The notes under the pieces: model-generated
Databases searched by the model: none
Told to the model about the DNA's origin: nothing
The model's input: only the letters and a program-made list of their open reading frames with translations
Assembly (NCBI GenBank): GCA_965208395.1
Contig: CBDBON010000003.1
Location: 682,001 to 746,000, forward strand
Length of the DNA stretch: 64,000 bases
Direction of reading: 5' to 3'
Source of the DNA: CBDBON01 sp965208395
GTDB lineage: Bacteria > Chloroflexota > Dehalococcoidia > Lucifugimonadales > CBDBON01
In this document: positions 41,432-50,437 of the stretch, piece by piece
How positions within the stretch are numbered: the stretch's first letter is position 1
Layout: the number at the start of each line of letters is the position of its first letter
Position numbers and translations under genes: made by a program

Positions 41432-44020
41432 ATGAGCGAACAGAGCCCGGCGACCCTGCCGCCCGGAGTGAAGCCGACCGGGTACCGGCTGATCCTGAAG
41501 CCCGATCTGGAGGAGTTCACGTTCGAGGGCAGTGAGACGATAGAGATCGATGTGATCGAGCCGACGACCTCGATAACGCTCAACGCGATCGAGCTGGATA
41601 TTCGCAGCTGCGTTCTGACCCTGAACGGCAGGGAGCCGAAATCCCCTCTCAGTACGACTCTCGACGAGAAGGCCGAGACCGCGACGTTCCAGTTCGCCGA
41701 TCGGATACCCGCAGGCCGGGCCAGCCTCGAGGTCGATTTCACCGGAGAGTTGAATGATCGGCTGCGCGGCTTCTACCGGAGCCGGTACACGGATGCGAAC
41801 GGCACCGAGCGCTATCTGGCGACGACACAGTTCGAGGCGACCGACGCCCGCCGCGCGTTTCCTTGCTGGGATGAGCCGGCGGCAAAGGCCACATTCGACG
41901 TAACTCTAGTCGTGCCCTCAGACCTGCAGGCCGTCTCCAATATGCCGGTGGAAAGCGAGACGGAGACCGGACTGGGCCTCAAGACCGTCCGGTTCCAACA
42001 GACGCCGGTCATGTCGACCTACCTGGTCGCCTTCGTCGTCGGCGATATCACCTGCGTCGAGCGGCGGGCGGACGGCGGCACCCTCGTTCGTATCTGGGCC
42101 GCCCGCGGCAAGGAGGAGCAGTGCCGGTTCGCGCTCGACGTCTCCGTCGACCTGCTCTCCTACTTCAACCACTACTTCGGCATACCCTACCCGCTCCCCA
42201 AGCTCGACCACCTCGCCATCCCCGACTTCGCGGCAGGAGCCATGGAGAACTGGGGCGCGGTCACCTACCGGGAGATAGCGCTGCTCGTCCACCCGGACAA
42301 CAGCTCGCTGGCAGCCAAGCAGCGGGTGGCGGCGATAGTATCGCACGAGATGGCGCACATGTGGTTCGGGGACCTCGTCACGATGGCCTGGTGGGACGAC
42401 CTGTGGCTCAACGAAAGCTTCGCATCGTGGATGGGCGACAAGGCTGTGGACCAGCTCTTCCCGGAGTGGGAGATCTGGACGCAGTTCGTCTCCAACGACA
42501 CTAACAGGGGGCTCAGTCTCGACGGGCTGAGCTCCTCGCACCCCATTGAGCAGCCGGTCAACAACCCTGCGGAGATAGGCGAGCTGTTCGACGGCATCAG
42601 CTACAGCAAGGGCGCCGCGGTCCTCCGCATGCTGGAGGACTTCCTGGAGGAGGAACCGTTCAGACGCGGTCTGCAAAGCTATCTGGGCGCCCACGAATAC
42701 TCCAACGCTCGGACCGAGGACCTGTGGGCCGCCCTGGGAGAGGCGTCGGGACAGCCCGTAGGAGCGATAATGGACACTTGGACCAAGCAGACCGGCTATC
42801 CGGCGCTGGACGCCCGAGTGCGCAGAAGCCCGCACGACCTGGAGATAAGTCTGACGCAGACGAGGTTCAAGTACGAAGACATCCTGGACGGGACTGGAGA
42901 GGACGACTCGACTTGGCGCGTTCCCCTGGCGATAGGTACGCCGTCCGCCTCCCGCGCGGCATCCACGCTGATGGAAGGCAGATCTACGACCCTTGCGCTT
43001 GAAGCGCGGCCCGGCGACTGGGTGAAGGTCAACCCGGCGCAGACGGGATTCTACCGCGTGAAGTACCCGCCTGAGGAGCTGGAACGCCTCCGTAAGCCGA
43101 TCCGGACCCTGGACCTGTCCGCTCCGGACCGCCTTGGCATCCAGAACGACGCATATGCCCTGGCGAGGGCCGGTCATATCCCGGCCTCGCAGTTCTTGGA
43201 CATCGCCGAGGCCTACGTCAACGAGACCGACGCCACCGTATGCGCCGATCTGGCTGCCAATCTGGGCGCGATTGATATGCTACTCAGGGACGAGCGTTCC
43301 TACGCCGGCTTCCAGGCGCTCGGCCGTAGGCTCTTCAAACCCATCGGCGGACGGATGGGCTGGGAGAGTAGGGAGGGCGAGAGAGAAATGGACGCCCTTC
43401 TTCGCAGCACCGCCCTGTCTCAGCTGGCCGGATACGGAGACGAGGAGACCCTGCGAGAGGGCAACAGGAGGTTCTCCGCCTACGTCGAAGACCCCGCCAG
43501 CGTGCCAGCCGACATAAGAGGAGCGGTGTTCGGAGTCGCGGCAAGGACGGGGAACCGCAAGACATACGACACCGTCTGGGGGATGTACCTCGACTCCGAT
43601 CTACCGGAGGAGAAGATACGCCTGCTGATGTCGCTGGGCCGCTTCGAGCAGTCGGATCTCCTGGCCGAGACCCTGGACAGATCACTGTCCGAGGACGTTA
43701 GGGCCCATGATACGATCGGTCTCGTCCATTCAGTGGCTACCAACCGCTTCGGACGGGAACAAGCCTGGGAATTCCTCAAGGAGAACTGGTCGGAGTTCGA
43801 CCGGCGCTACGGGGAAGGAGGCTTTGCGCTGATGCAACTCGTGTCGTTTACCTCCGCCTTCACGACGGAGGAGAAGCGGGAGGATGTGGAGCGTTTCTTC
43901 CGGGACCATCCGGCACCGGCCGCCGAGCGAACGATCCAACAGTCGTTGGAGCGAATTCGCATCAACATCGCCTGGCTCGAACGTAACCGCGATGATCTGA
44001 ACAGGCGGCTGCCGGCCTAG
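41432..44020 (+). CDS. M1 family aminopeptidase
   Basis: Zinc aminopeptidase of the PepN/ERAP type. The 862-residue protein has GAMENWGAVTYRE (about residues 268-280), HEMAHMWFGDLVTM (HExxH) and the third ligand Glu in LWLNESFASWMG. The C-terminal ERAP1-like helical domain is complete. No signal peptide is seen, so it acts in the cytosol. The start ATG is 2 nt after the enoyl-CoA hydratase stop, so it is coupled to it. Confidence 0.95.
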   Translation: MSEQSPATLPPGVKPTGYRLILKPDLEEFTFEGSETIEIDVIEPTTSITLNAIELDIRSCVLTLNGREPKSPLSTTLDEKAETATFQFADRIPAGRASLEVDFTGELNDRLRGFYRSRYTDANGTERYLATTQFEATDARRAFPCWDEPAAKATFDVTLVVPSDLQAVSNMPVESETETGLGLKTVRFQQTPVMSTYLVAFVVGDITCVERRADGGTLVRIWAARGKEEQCRFALDVSVDLLSYFNHYFGIPYPLPKLDHLAIPDFAAGAMENWGAVTYREIALLVHPDNSSLAAKQRVAAIVSHEMAHMWFGDLVTMAWWDDLWLNESFASWMGDKAVDQLFPEWEIWTQFVSNDTNRGLSLDGLSSSHPIEQPVNNPAEIGELFDGISYSKGAAVLRMLEDFLEEEPFRRGLQSYLGAHEYSNARTEDLWAALGEASGQPVGAIMDTWTKQTGYPALDARVRRSPHDLEISLTQTRFKYEDILDGTGEDDSTWRVPLAIGTPSASRAASTLMEGRSTTLALEARPGDWVKVNPAQTGFYRVKYPPEELERLRKPIRTLDLSAPDRLGIQNDAYALARAGHIPASQFLDIAEAYVNETDATVCADLAANLGAIDMLLRDERSYAGFQALGRRLFKPIGGRMGWESREGEREMDALLRSTALSQLAGYGDEETLREGNRRFSAYVEDPASVPADIRGAVFGVAARTGNRKTYDTVWGMYLDSDLPEEKIRLLMSLGRFEQSDLLAETLDRSLSEDVRAHDTIGLVHSVATNRFGREQAWEFLKENWSEFDRRYGEGGFALMQLVSFTSAFTTEEKREDVERFFRDHPAPAAERTIQQSLERIRINIAWLERNRDDLNRRLPA

Positions 44021-44051
44021 AGCGTCCGGGCCTTGCCATGCCGCCGGGACG

Positions 44052-45392
44052 TCACTCGCCCCGGTAAGTCTCCTCCTTCAGCCGCGAGTCTTGCAGCCTC
44101 AGATAGGCGTCTTTGGTCATGGCCGGAGGGCTCCCGGCAATCACCCTGTTAGCCATCTCCGCATCGCCGGAGAGCAGATCGATAACCGTCATGGCCATCG
44201 TCATCGCGGGCTTGATGACCGCCTGTTCGTAATCATGCACGAGATAGTCGCTGCCGTGGCCCGATCCGGTGGCCGCCACCGTGTACGGATGGATCACAGG
44301 CATGATGTGGCTGAGATCGCCCATATCGGTCGAGCCTCCCCGATTCTGGGTGTCGGGATGGCGTCTGACGTTGGACCTGCCCACCAGCCTCGCCGCATTG
44401 TCGCCGAATAGGCCCATCAGGGAGCCGTTGTTAATCATCGGCAGATAGCCTGGAATCGTCACGATCTTAACCGTCGCGCCCATCGCCAGCGCCCCAGCGC
44501 GGAGACATCTGTCCATCTTCTTGTTGGCGTCGTCGACGATCTCGGCGGTCCTGCCGCGGACCCGCCCCTCGTAGCGTACGTCCGCCGGTATGGCGTTCGT
44601 CGACGCGCCTCCTCTCGTCAGGATGCCGTGCAGACGGACCGCGTCCTCGTTGCGCATCGTCTCCCGCTGGGTGTTGAGCGCGTTCAGGGCGACCAGCGCC
44701 GCCTGAAGCGCGTTGATTCCCAGGTACGGAGCGCCTCCGGCGTGCGCCGCCCTGCCGATGAAGTTTATGTACTTTACGAGGTGGCCGTTGCTCGTCCCGC
44801 CAAGGACAAATCTGCCGTCGCCCAGAGAGCCCGCGGTGTGGACCATCATCGCCATGTCCACGTCGTCGAAGACCCCCAGGCGGATCATCTCCTGCTTTCC
44901 GGCCATCAGGCCCAGCTTCCGCTCGCTCCGAAGCTTCCACCTGTACTCGACGTCTATGAACTCCTCCGCCGGCGCCGCGATCAGAGCCACGTTGCCCGAC
45001 AGCGATTCGGCGATACGAGGGGCTGAGAGGGCCACCGCCGTCCCCAGCATCATCCCAAGCTGGGCGTGGTGCCCGCAGGCGTGCGCCGCGTCCGTATCCG
45101 GGTCGGCGTGCGGATGGCCCGGCGCCCTCACCGAGTCGAGCTCCCCAATGACAGCGACAGTCGGTCCCGGCCTCCCGCCGCGCACGTAGCCCTTGATTCC
45201 AGTCAGCGCCAGACCGTTCTCATGGGCGATGCCCAGCTCGGTCAGCCGTTCGCTGACGATCGCCGACGTCTTGTACTCCTGGAACCCCGTCTCCGGACTG
45301 CCCAGGACCGTCTTGGCCAGATCGATCAGCCAGCCCCGTCTCGACTCGATCGCCGCCTGCGCCCGCGCCTTCAATTCCTGCACGGTCCTCAT
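44052..45392 (-). CDS. M20 family amidohydrolase, tandem copy 2
   Basis: Zinc-dependent amidohydrolase of the aminobenzoyl-glutamate/N-acyl amino acid type. The 446-residue protein has ELDSVRAPGHPHADP, HACGHHAQLGMMLG (metal site), APAEEFIDVEYR, and GRAAHAGGAPYLGINALQA. It is about half identical by eye to the 45452-46780 protein, and the two genes are 59 nt apart, a clear tandem duplication. The substrate is unknown. Confidence 0.88.
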   Translation of the reverse strand: MRTVQELKARAQAAIESRRGWLIDLAKTVLGSPETGFQEYKTSAIVSERLTELGIAHENGLALTGIKGYVRGGRPGPTVAVIGELDSVRAPGHPHADPDTDAAHACGHHAQLGMMLGTAVALSAPRIAESLSGNVALIAAPAEEFIDVEYRWKLRSERKLGLMAGKQEMIRLGVFDDVDMAMMVHTAGSLGDGRFVLGGTSNGHLVKYINFIGRAAHAGGAPYLGINALQAALVALNALNTQRETMRNEDAVRLHGILTRGGASTNAIPADVRYEGRVRGRTAEIVDDANKKMDRCLRAGALAMGATVKIVTIPGYLPMINNGSLMGLFGDNAARLVGRSNVRRHPDTQNRGGSTDMGDLSHIMPVIHPYTVAATGSGHGSDYLVHDYEQAVIKPAMTMAMTVIDLLSGDAEMANRVIAGSPPAMTKDAYLRLQDSRLKEETYRGE

Positions 45393-45451
45393 TCGAGACT
45401 CCTGCGTCTCTCCGGTCTGGCGCGATTCATACCCTGAGCGCCACCGAGCCC

Positions 45452-46780
45452 CTACTCACTGTAGGTCTCCTCCCTGATAAGACTTCTCATCATCGACAGG
45501 TACTGTCCCTTGGTCATCGGGGCCTTATAGGAGTCACTGATCTCCGCTGCGCGCGTCCCTCCGTCTGCGAGCAGATCGATCACCGTCATCGCCATCGCCT
45601 TTGCACCCGTCACCACCCCAAGCTCATAGTCACCAACGACATAGTCGTTGCCGTGGGCGTCGCCGGTGGCCGCCGCGACGTAGGGATGTATTACCGGCAT
45701 TAGCTGGGACACGTCGCCCATGTCAGTCGAGCCCGTCCTGTGGCCCAACCGGGCCAGACTTCCACGGCCTACGAGCGCCGCCGCGTTCTCGGCGTACAGA
45801 CCCAGCATCTTCTCGTCGCTCCGGATCGGCAGATACCCCGGCAGCGACGTGATGGTGACGCTGCCTCCAACCGCCATCGCGCCAGCACGGAGAGCTCGGT
45901 CCACCTTCCTGGCTGCGGACGTGAAGGCCTCTATCGTCCTCGCCCGGACGAACGTCTCCATCCGCACATCCGCCGGCACCGAGCTGACGGCTACCCCTCC
46001 CCGCGTGATGATGGGGTGTATTCGCACCGTATCCCTGTCCCGGTAAGTCTCCCTTTGGGCGTGGATGGCGGACAGGGCGATCATCGCGGCGTTCAGGGCG
46101 TTGACTCCATCATGCGGCGCTCCGCCCGCATGAGCGGCCTTGCCCTCGAAGCGTATGCGCTTGGCCACCATGCCGTTGTTGGAGCCCCCGAAAGTGATGA
46201 CTCCCCCATCGCTGCTTGTGGAAGTGTGGGTCATCATAGCCACGTCGACGTCGTCCAGCTTTCCGGCCCTTATGAACTCCGGCTTCCCTCCGAGGAACTC
46301 GAGCCTTCCCCGTCTCCGTAGATCATCCCGGTACTCGATCTCGATGTACTCCTCAGCTGGGACGGCAATAAGCGCGACTCGGCCGGAGAGCTCGTCGAGA
46401 ACGCCGACTGCCTTGAGACCAGCTCCGACCCCCAGCATCATGGCGATCTGACAGTGGTGGCCGCACGCATGGGCCGCGCTGGTCTCCGGGTCCGCGTGAG
46501 GATGGCCCAGCACTTTGAGTGAGTCGAGCTCCCCCATGACCGCAACCGTGGGGCCGGGCGCGCCGCCGTTGAGCATGCCCCTGAGACCGGTGATCCCGAT
46601 ACCGTCTTCGTACGGAACCCCCATCTCGCGGAACCTCTGGGCCACGAGGGCTGACGTCTTATGCTCCCGGAAGCCGGGCTCTGGATGGGCCAGGATCGAC
46701 TTGGCGATGCGGACCAGCTCTTCGCTGCGTCGGTCGATCTCGGAGCAGGCTCGCTCTTTCAGCTCTTGTGTGGTGGACAC
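45452..46780 (-). CDS. M20 family amidohydrolase, tandem copy 1
   Basis: Paralogue of the downstream gene. The 442-residue protein starts at GTG 46780 (VSTTQELKERACSEIDRR). It has GELDSLKVLGHPHADPETSAAHACGHHCQIAMM, AVPAEEYIEIEY and KAAHAGGAPHDGVNALNA. The frame stays open upstream to 47503, but that part overlaps the CocE gene in another frame. CocE ends 26 nt before, so CocE and the two M20 genes probably form one operon for extracellular or imported amide or ester nutrients. Confidence 0.87.
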   Translation of the reverse strand: MSTTQELKERACSEIDRRSEELVRIAKSILAHPEPGFREHKTSALVAQRFREMGVPYEDGIGITGLRGMLNGGAPGPTVAVMGELDSLKVLGHPHADPETSAAHACGHHCQIAMMLGVGAGLKAVGVLDELSGRVALIAVPAEEYIEIEYRDDLRRRGRLEFLGGKPEFIRAGKLDDVDVAMMTHTSTSSDGGVITFGGSNNGMVAKRIRFEGKAAHAGGAPHDGVNALNAAMIALSAIHAQRETYRDRDTVRIHPIITRGGVAVSSVPADVRMETFVRARTIEAFTSAARKVDRALRAGAMAVGGSVTITSLPGYLPIRSDEKMLGLYAENAAALVGRGSLARLGHRTGSTDMGDVSQLMPVIHPYVAAATGDAHGNDYVVGDYELGVVTGAKAMAMTVIDLLADGGTRAAEISDSYKAPMTKGQYLSMMRSLIREETYSE

Positions 46781-46806
46781 CTTCCAGGGCTCCTGGAGGA
46801 CGACAC

Positions 46807-48558
46807 CTATTCCGGTGGCACCACCGGCAGCGTGACGTGAGATGGGTAGTCCGCGCTGTGATGCACCGTCTGCAGGGCCGATACGAAGCCGGCGTCCGAG
46901 CCGATGGGCTCTCCCGTGTTGCAGTTGCGGTCGAATCTTGGGAAGTTGCTGCTCGATATCTCCAGGCGTATCGCGTGCCCCTTCTTGAAGAGGTTGCTCG
47001 TGGCCCACAGGTCGATCGTATACTCGTACACTTCGCCCGGAGTCACGAAATCGGCCGACTGCCGCGGGTGGCGGTACCGGGCGCGGATGATCCCGTCGGT
47101 GAGGTTGCGCGCGTAGCCTGATGGCTCGACGTCGACGAGCTTGGCCGTGAAGTCGGTATCTCGCGCCGAGGTGGAGGCGTACAGCGTTACCGTTACCGGG
47201 CCGGTTACCTCCGTGTCCCTCTCCATGGGCGCCGTCGTGTAGACGAGCACGTCGGCCCTCGCCTCCACTGGCCTCTGGTCGTAGGCGCCGGATGGCACGA
47301 AGGCCGGATCGCAGCAGAGCTGACCGCCCATCGACGGGACGGGATCGATGGGGTTGTACAGATAGACGTCGGGCGCCTCCTCTCCTGGGAAATCGACACT
47401 GAGCCGGCCGTCGCCGCTGAGCGTGTTGGCCCTGCCTCTGCTGCGCAGGTAGTACCTGGTCTCCTGCGCCCTGGCCAGAGGCCACTCGTTCTCGTGTCTC
47501 CAAGCGTTCGCGCCCATTACGAATATGTTCACGGGCGGCTCATCGGCGACTCCGTTGTCTTCGCCCTTGAGGAAGTGATCGTAGTAGCGAAGCACCCTGC
47601 CCATCAGGTCTATGGCTCCGGAGGCCGACATCGTTCCGAAGTTGTACTCCCCGGAGACGTTCGTGGGCGATCCGCCGTGTATCCACGGCCCGATGACCAG
47701 GCGCTGTCCCTTGCGGGCCTTCTCCGTGGCGCCCGCCTCTCGCATTCCAAGGTAGTTTCGTATCGTGCCGCCGAGGAAGATATCGTACCAGCCGCCGAGG
47801 TTTATCGACGGCACCGTTATCTCGTGGTGAGACTCCTCAATGCAGATGCGCTTCCAGTAGTCGTCGTACTCCGGGTGCGCCAGCCAGTCGTAGTAGTATG
47901 GCGCGAGGCCTCCGGCCAGGTCCGGGACGTCACCGGTCGGGAGGTGGCGAAAGCCGGTGCTCAGTTCATCCTTGGCAGCGATCAGCTCGCCGAAGCGCCG
48001 GGTAGGGAGTCTGAGCCGCTTGGACAGATGCTCCCAATTGGCCGAAGTCAACTGGCCCACTGCCCATGACAGGTTGAATCCCAGCTCGAAGGCGCCTCCC
48101 TGCCAGGTCCATCCCTCGTGATAGTCCGATGCGGTCACGGTGGGGGCGATGGCGGCGAGGGACGGCGGCTTCGACTTGGCCGCGAGCCACTGAGTCGCTC
48201 CGACATATGAGGCGCCGTACATTCCGATCTTGCCGCTCGACCATTCCTGGGAGGCGGCCCATTCGACCGAGTCGTAGCCGTCGTTTATCTCGTTTACGAA
48301 GGTGTAGAACTCTCCGTCGGAGCTGTATCGGCCGCGCACGTCCTGGATTACGACAGCGTAGCCGCTCATGGCGGCCCGGACCGCGTCCATCGAGCCCGTC
48401 CGCGACAGGGGCTGCGCCTTGTTGTAGGGTGTCCGCTGCATTAGGGTCGGGAACTTCCCCTGGGCGGCAGGACGGTAGACGTCGGCGTAGGTGATGACGC
48501 CGTCCCTGAGCATCACGGGGAGATCGGGCTCGAACTTTACCGAATATGACTCCGTCAA
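46807..48558 (-). CDS. CocE/NonD family hydrolase (X-Pro dipeptidyl-peptidase-like)
   Basis: Serine hydrolase of the cocaine-esterase type. The 583-residue protein has the DVYRPAAQGKFPTLMQRTPYNK opening, QDVRGRYSSDGEF, the nucleophile elbow GMYGASYVGATQW, and a C-terminal jelly-roll domain with GPVTVTLYASTSARDTDFTAKLVDV. The start is TTG 48558 with GGAGGT at 7 nt; the open frame upstream is not family-like. It is followed by two M20 amidohydrolase genes. Confidence 0.9.
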   Translation of the reverse strand: MTESYSVKFEPDLPVMLRDGVITYADVYRPAAQGKFPTLMQRTPYNKAQPLSRTGSMDAVRAAMSGYAVVIQDVRGRYSSDGEFYTFVNEINDGYDSVEWAASQEWSSGKIGMYGASYVGATQWLAAKSKPPSLAAIAPTVTASDYHEGWTWQGGAFELGFNLSWAVGQLTSANWEHLSKRLRLPTRRFGELIAAKDELSTGFRHLPTGDVPDLAGGLAPYYYDWLAHPEYDDYWKRICIEESHHEITVPSINLGGWYDIFLGGTIRNYLGMREAGATEKARKGQRLVIGPWIHGGSPTNVSGEYNFGTMSASGAIDLMGRVLRYYDHFLKGEDNGVADEPPVNIFVMGANAWRHENEWPLARAQETRYYLRSRGRANTLSGDGRLSVDFPGEEAPDVYLYNPIDPVPSMGGQLCCDPAFVPSGAYDQRPVEARADVLVYTTAPMERDTEVTGPVTVTLYASTSARDTDFTAKLVDVEPSGYARNLTDGIIRARYRHPRQSADFVTPGEVYEYTIDLWATSNLFKKGHAIRLEISSSNFPRFDRNCNTGEPIGSDAGFVSALQTVHHSADYPSHVTLPVVPPE

Positions 48559-48685
48559 GGTGATGACCTCCAAACACGGAACTGAACTGAAGAGTCGACC
48601 AGTGCGGTCGACATTATACGCCCATCTCCTCGACCGCGCTTGGCGGCCTTCCTCCCCTTTGCTGGAATCGCCGTCGTGCGGGAGA

Positions 48686-48710
48686 GCCCTTCGGCAGGCC
48701 CAGGGCGAAC
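48686..48710. repeat. REP-like palindrome, family 2
   Basis: GCCCTTCGGCAGGCC then CAGGGCGAAC: an imperfect palindrome with arms GCCCTTCG/CAGGGCGA-like, in the gap downstream of the acyl-CoA ligase gene. Half of the same motif (GTTCGCCCTGAGC) occurs at 28734-28746. Confidence 0.5.
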
Positions 48711-48754
48711 AAGGATGATGCTGCTGGACAGCACCTCCACAAGCGTCCTCTTGG

Positions 48755-50080
48755 TTAGCTATTCCCCTTTTCCGAGGCGAGCCAGACGTAGCCGTCGCGG
48801 TCAATGCTGGCGCGCCGGCCCGTGACGTACCAGCCCCTGCCGAACCTGGAGTTGTAGAGGCTCGCGGCGTTCCAGTAGGCGCGGAACATCGACGGCCACC
48901 CCGGCCTGATCGCCAGGACACCCTCGACTTCCGGGGCAGCCTCCATCAGATTTCCGTCGAGCGCGGCAGCCTCGATGCCGGGCAGGGGCAGGCCGGACGA
49001 TCCGTGCCTGACCTCGGAGCCGGGCAGATTTCCCAGCACGGGGCCTCCCGTCTCCGGCTCGCCCCAGCCGAGGCGGACCGGCACCTCAAGCAGCGATTCG
49101 CAACGCCTCTCCACCTCCGCAGGAAGCGGTTCGTCAATCCCGGTCATCTCCCGCAGGCTCGAAAGATCGAACTGGCCGGGAAGATCCTCCTCGCACTGGC
49201 TTAACAGCCGCAGCAGGATCTGGTCGCCACACGACAGCGTGACCCTCCTCGCCTGTACCGTCTCCAGCCACCTCTCCGCGCCCGGCTCGGTCTCGGAGAC
49301 GAAGAGGGTCGATCCCCGGCTCCAGGGCGCGAGGATGCCGCAGCTCAACTCCTCGACCGAAGCCGATCGGAGAGTCGGCCAGTATAGGTCATCATCGCGA
49401 AGCCCCAGCATCAGCCTGCCCGCCCCCACACACTGCACCAGCATCCCGTGACTGTGCACCACGCCGAGCGGCTCCAAGCCGGGGCCTCCGGTGTAGTGGA
49501 TCGTCGCGTAGTCGAGCTGATTCGTGGCCTCCACTGGGGCGTCGTCCGTCGCCTTATCCATCTCCTGGTCGTAATCGAGATCCGCGGTGTCAATGGGCAG
49601 AGGATCGCGTCCATTCTTGTTCACGACGACGATGTGCTGAAGGTCGAACAGCTCATACACGGTGGCGCCCATCCGCCGCCTCAGGGCGGGCTGAGTGACG
49701 ACGACCTTGGCCGAGCTGTGCTTCAGCCTGTCACGGAGGGTCTCCGGTGGGACGTCCGGGGGCTGCGGCACGGCGACGGCGCCGATCTTGAGAATTCCGA
49801 CCAGCGCGACGTACGTCTCCGGCAGCCGCCCGATGTACAGGCACACCCTGTCGCCAGCCCCGATGCCCAGGCTCTTCAGCACGTTGGCGAACCTGTTGGA
49901 CAGGCTCTTCAGATCACCGAACGTGTACTCCTCGCGCTCGCCGAGCTCCCCCTCCCAAACCAGCGCGACCTCGTCCCGCCCGGGGTCGTCGGCGTGCCGG
50001 TCGACGATCTCGTGGGCGATGTTGAGACCGCCATCCGGAAGCCAGTCCAGCTCATCGCGCGGATCGCATTGCCTGCTCAC
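48755..50080 (-). CDS. AMP-dependent synthetase/ligase lacking the C-terminal domain
   Basis: Resembles acyl-CoA or benzoate-CoA ligases. The 441-residue protein has FGDLKSLSNRFANVLKSLGIGAGDRVCLYIGRLPE and VALVGILKIGAVAVP. The ATP-binding motif is degenerate (YTGGPGLEPLGVVHSHG instead of TSGTTGxPKGV, with the Lys missing). It ends at the A8 hinge with DGYVWLASEKGNS, so the roughly 110-residue AMP-binding C-terminal domain with the catalytic Lys is absent. The downstream 190 nt shows no continuation in any frame. It may be inactive, a remnant, or a specialised protein. Confidence 0.72.
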   Translation of the reverse strand: MSRQCDPRDELDWLPDGGLNIAHEIVDRHADDPGRDEVALVWEGELGEREEYTFGDLKSLSNRFANVLKSLGIGAGDRVCLYIGRLPETYVALVGILKIGAVAVPQPPDVPPETLRDRLKHSSAKVVVTQPALRRRMGATVYELFDLQHIVVVNKNGRDPLPIDTADLDYDQEMDKATDDAPVEATNQLDYATIHYTGGPGLEPLGVVHSHGMLVQCVGAGRLMLGLRDDDLYWPTLRSASVEELSCGILAPWSRGSTLFVSETEPGAERWLETVQARRVTLSCGDQILLRLLSQCEEDLPGQFDLSSLREMTGIDEPLPAEVERRCESLLEVPVRLGWGEPETGGPVLGNLPGSEVRHGSSGLPLPGIEAAALDGNLMEAAPEVEGVLAIRPGWPSMFRAYWNAASLYNSRFGRGWYVTGRRASIDRDGYVWLASEKGNS

Positions 50081-50107
50081 AGATACCCCGCACGTTTATA
50101 CACTACG

Positions 50108-50206
50108 TGTGCCATTTCGTGTCATTGTGTGACTCTTCGATGGGTCGGCGTCGTGAGGCGGACATATATATTATATATGTGCGACATTTTGGGACATTCT
50201 GGGACA
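50108..50206. repeat. Inverted, phased TGTNNC motif array (locus 2)
   Basis: Plus-strand copies TGTGCC (50108) and TGTCAT (50120), with TGTGAC near 50128, face minus-strand copies TGTCCC (50201-50206), TGTCCC (50191-50196) and TGTCGC (50181-50186), which are exactly 10 nt apart. A fourth copy, TGTCCG at 50159-50164, is about 22 nt further. An AT-rich ATATATATTATATAT lies between. The array fills the first half of the 357-nt gap between the ligase and enoyl-CoA hydratase genes. It shares layout and motif with 13565-13688. Confidence 0.55.
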
Positions 50207-50376
50207 TTCCCATGGCCGGCGACGGCTGGTCTCAGACACTCCTGAAGAGACGGGCCGTCGATCTACGCCCTCAGACCACGACATCATTATAGCACGTCTG
50301 TTCGACACCTCAACCCCGATCTCCCGGCGCCGGAGGCGTGACGGAGACAGGAGGGTTCTCACCTTCGGCGTCTTCG

Positions 50377-50406
50377 TTGACCCTGCCGGAGCCGCGCTCG
50401 TATAAT
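50377..50406 (+). promoter_or_regulatory. Promoter of the enoyl-CoA hydratase/CaiB unit
   Basis: TTGACC (50377-50382) and a perfect TATAAT (50401-50406) are 18 nt apart, about 32 nt before the TTG start at 50438. Confidence 0.65.
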
Positions 50407-50437
50407 TGCCCCACCCTGTCGACCGGAGAGACGCCCC

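Noticed and set aside
41918..43177. 419-codon open frame on the minus strand
   Set aside because: It is antisense to the M1 aminopeptidase; composition is Val/Arg/Leu-rich without motifs.
46781..47503. Upstream open extension of the second M20 gene
   Set aside because: It is in a different frame of the CocE gene; the family N-terminus starts at GTG 46780.
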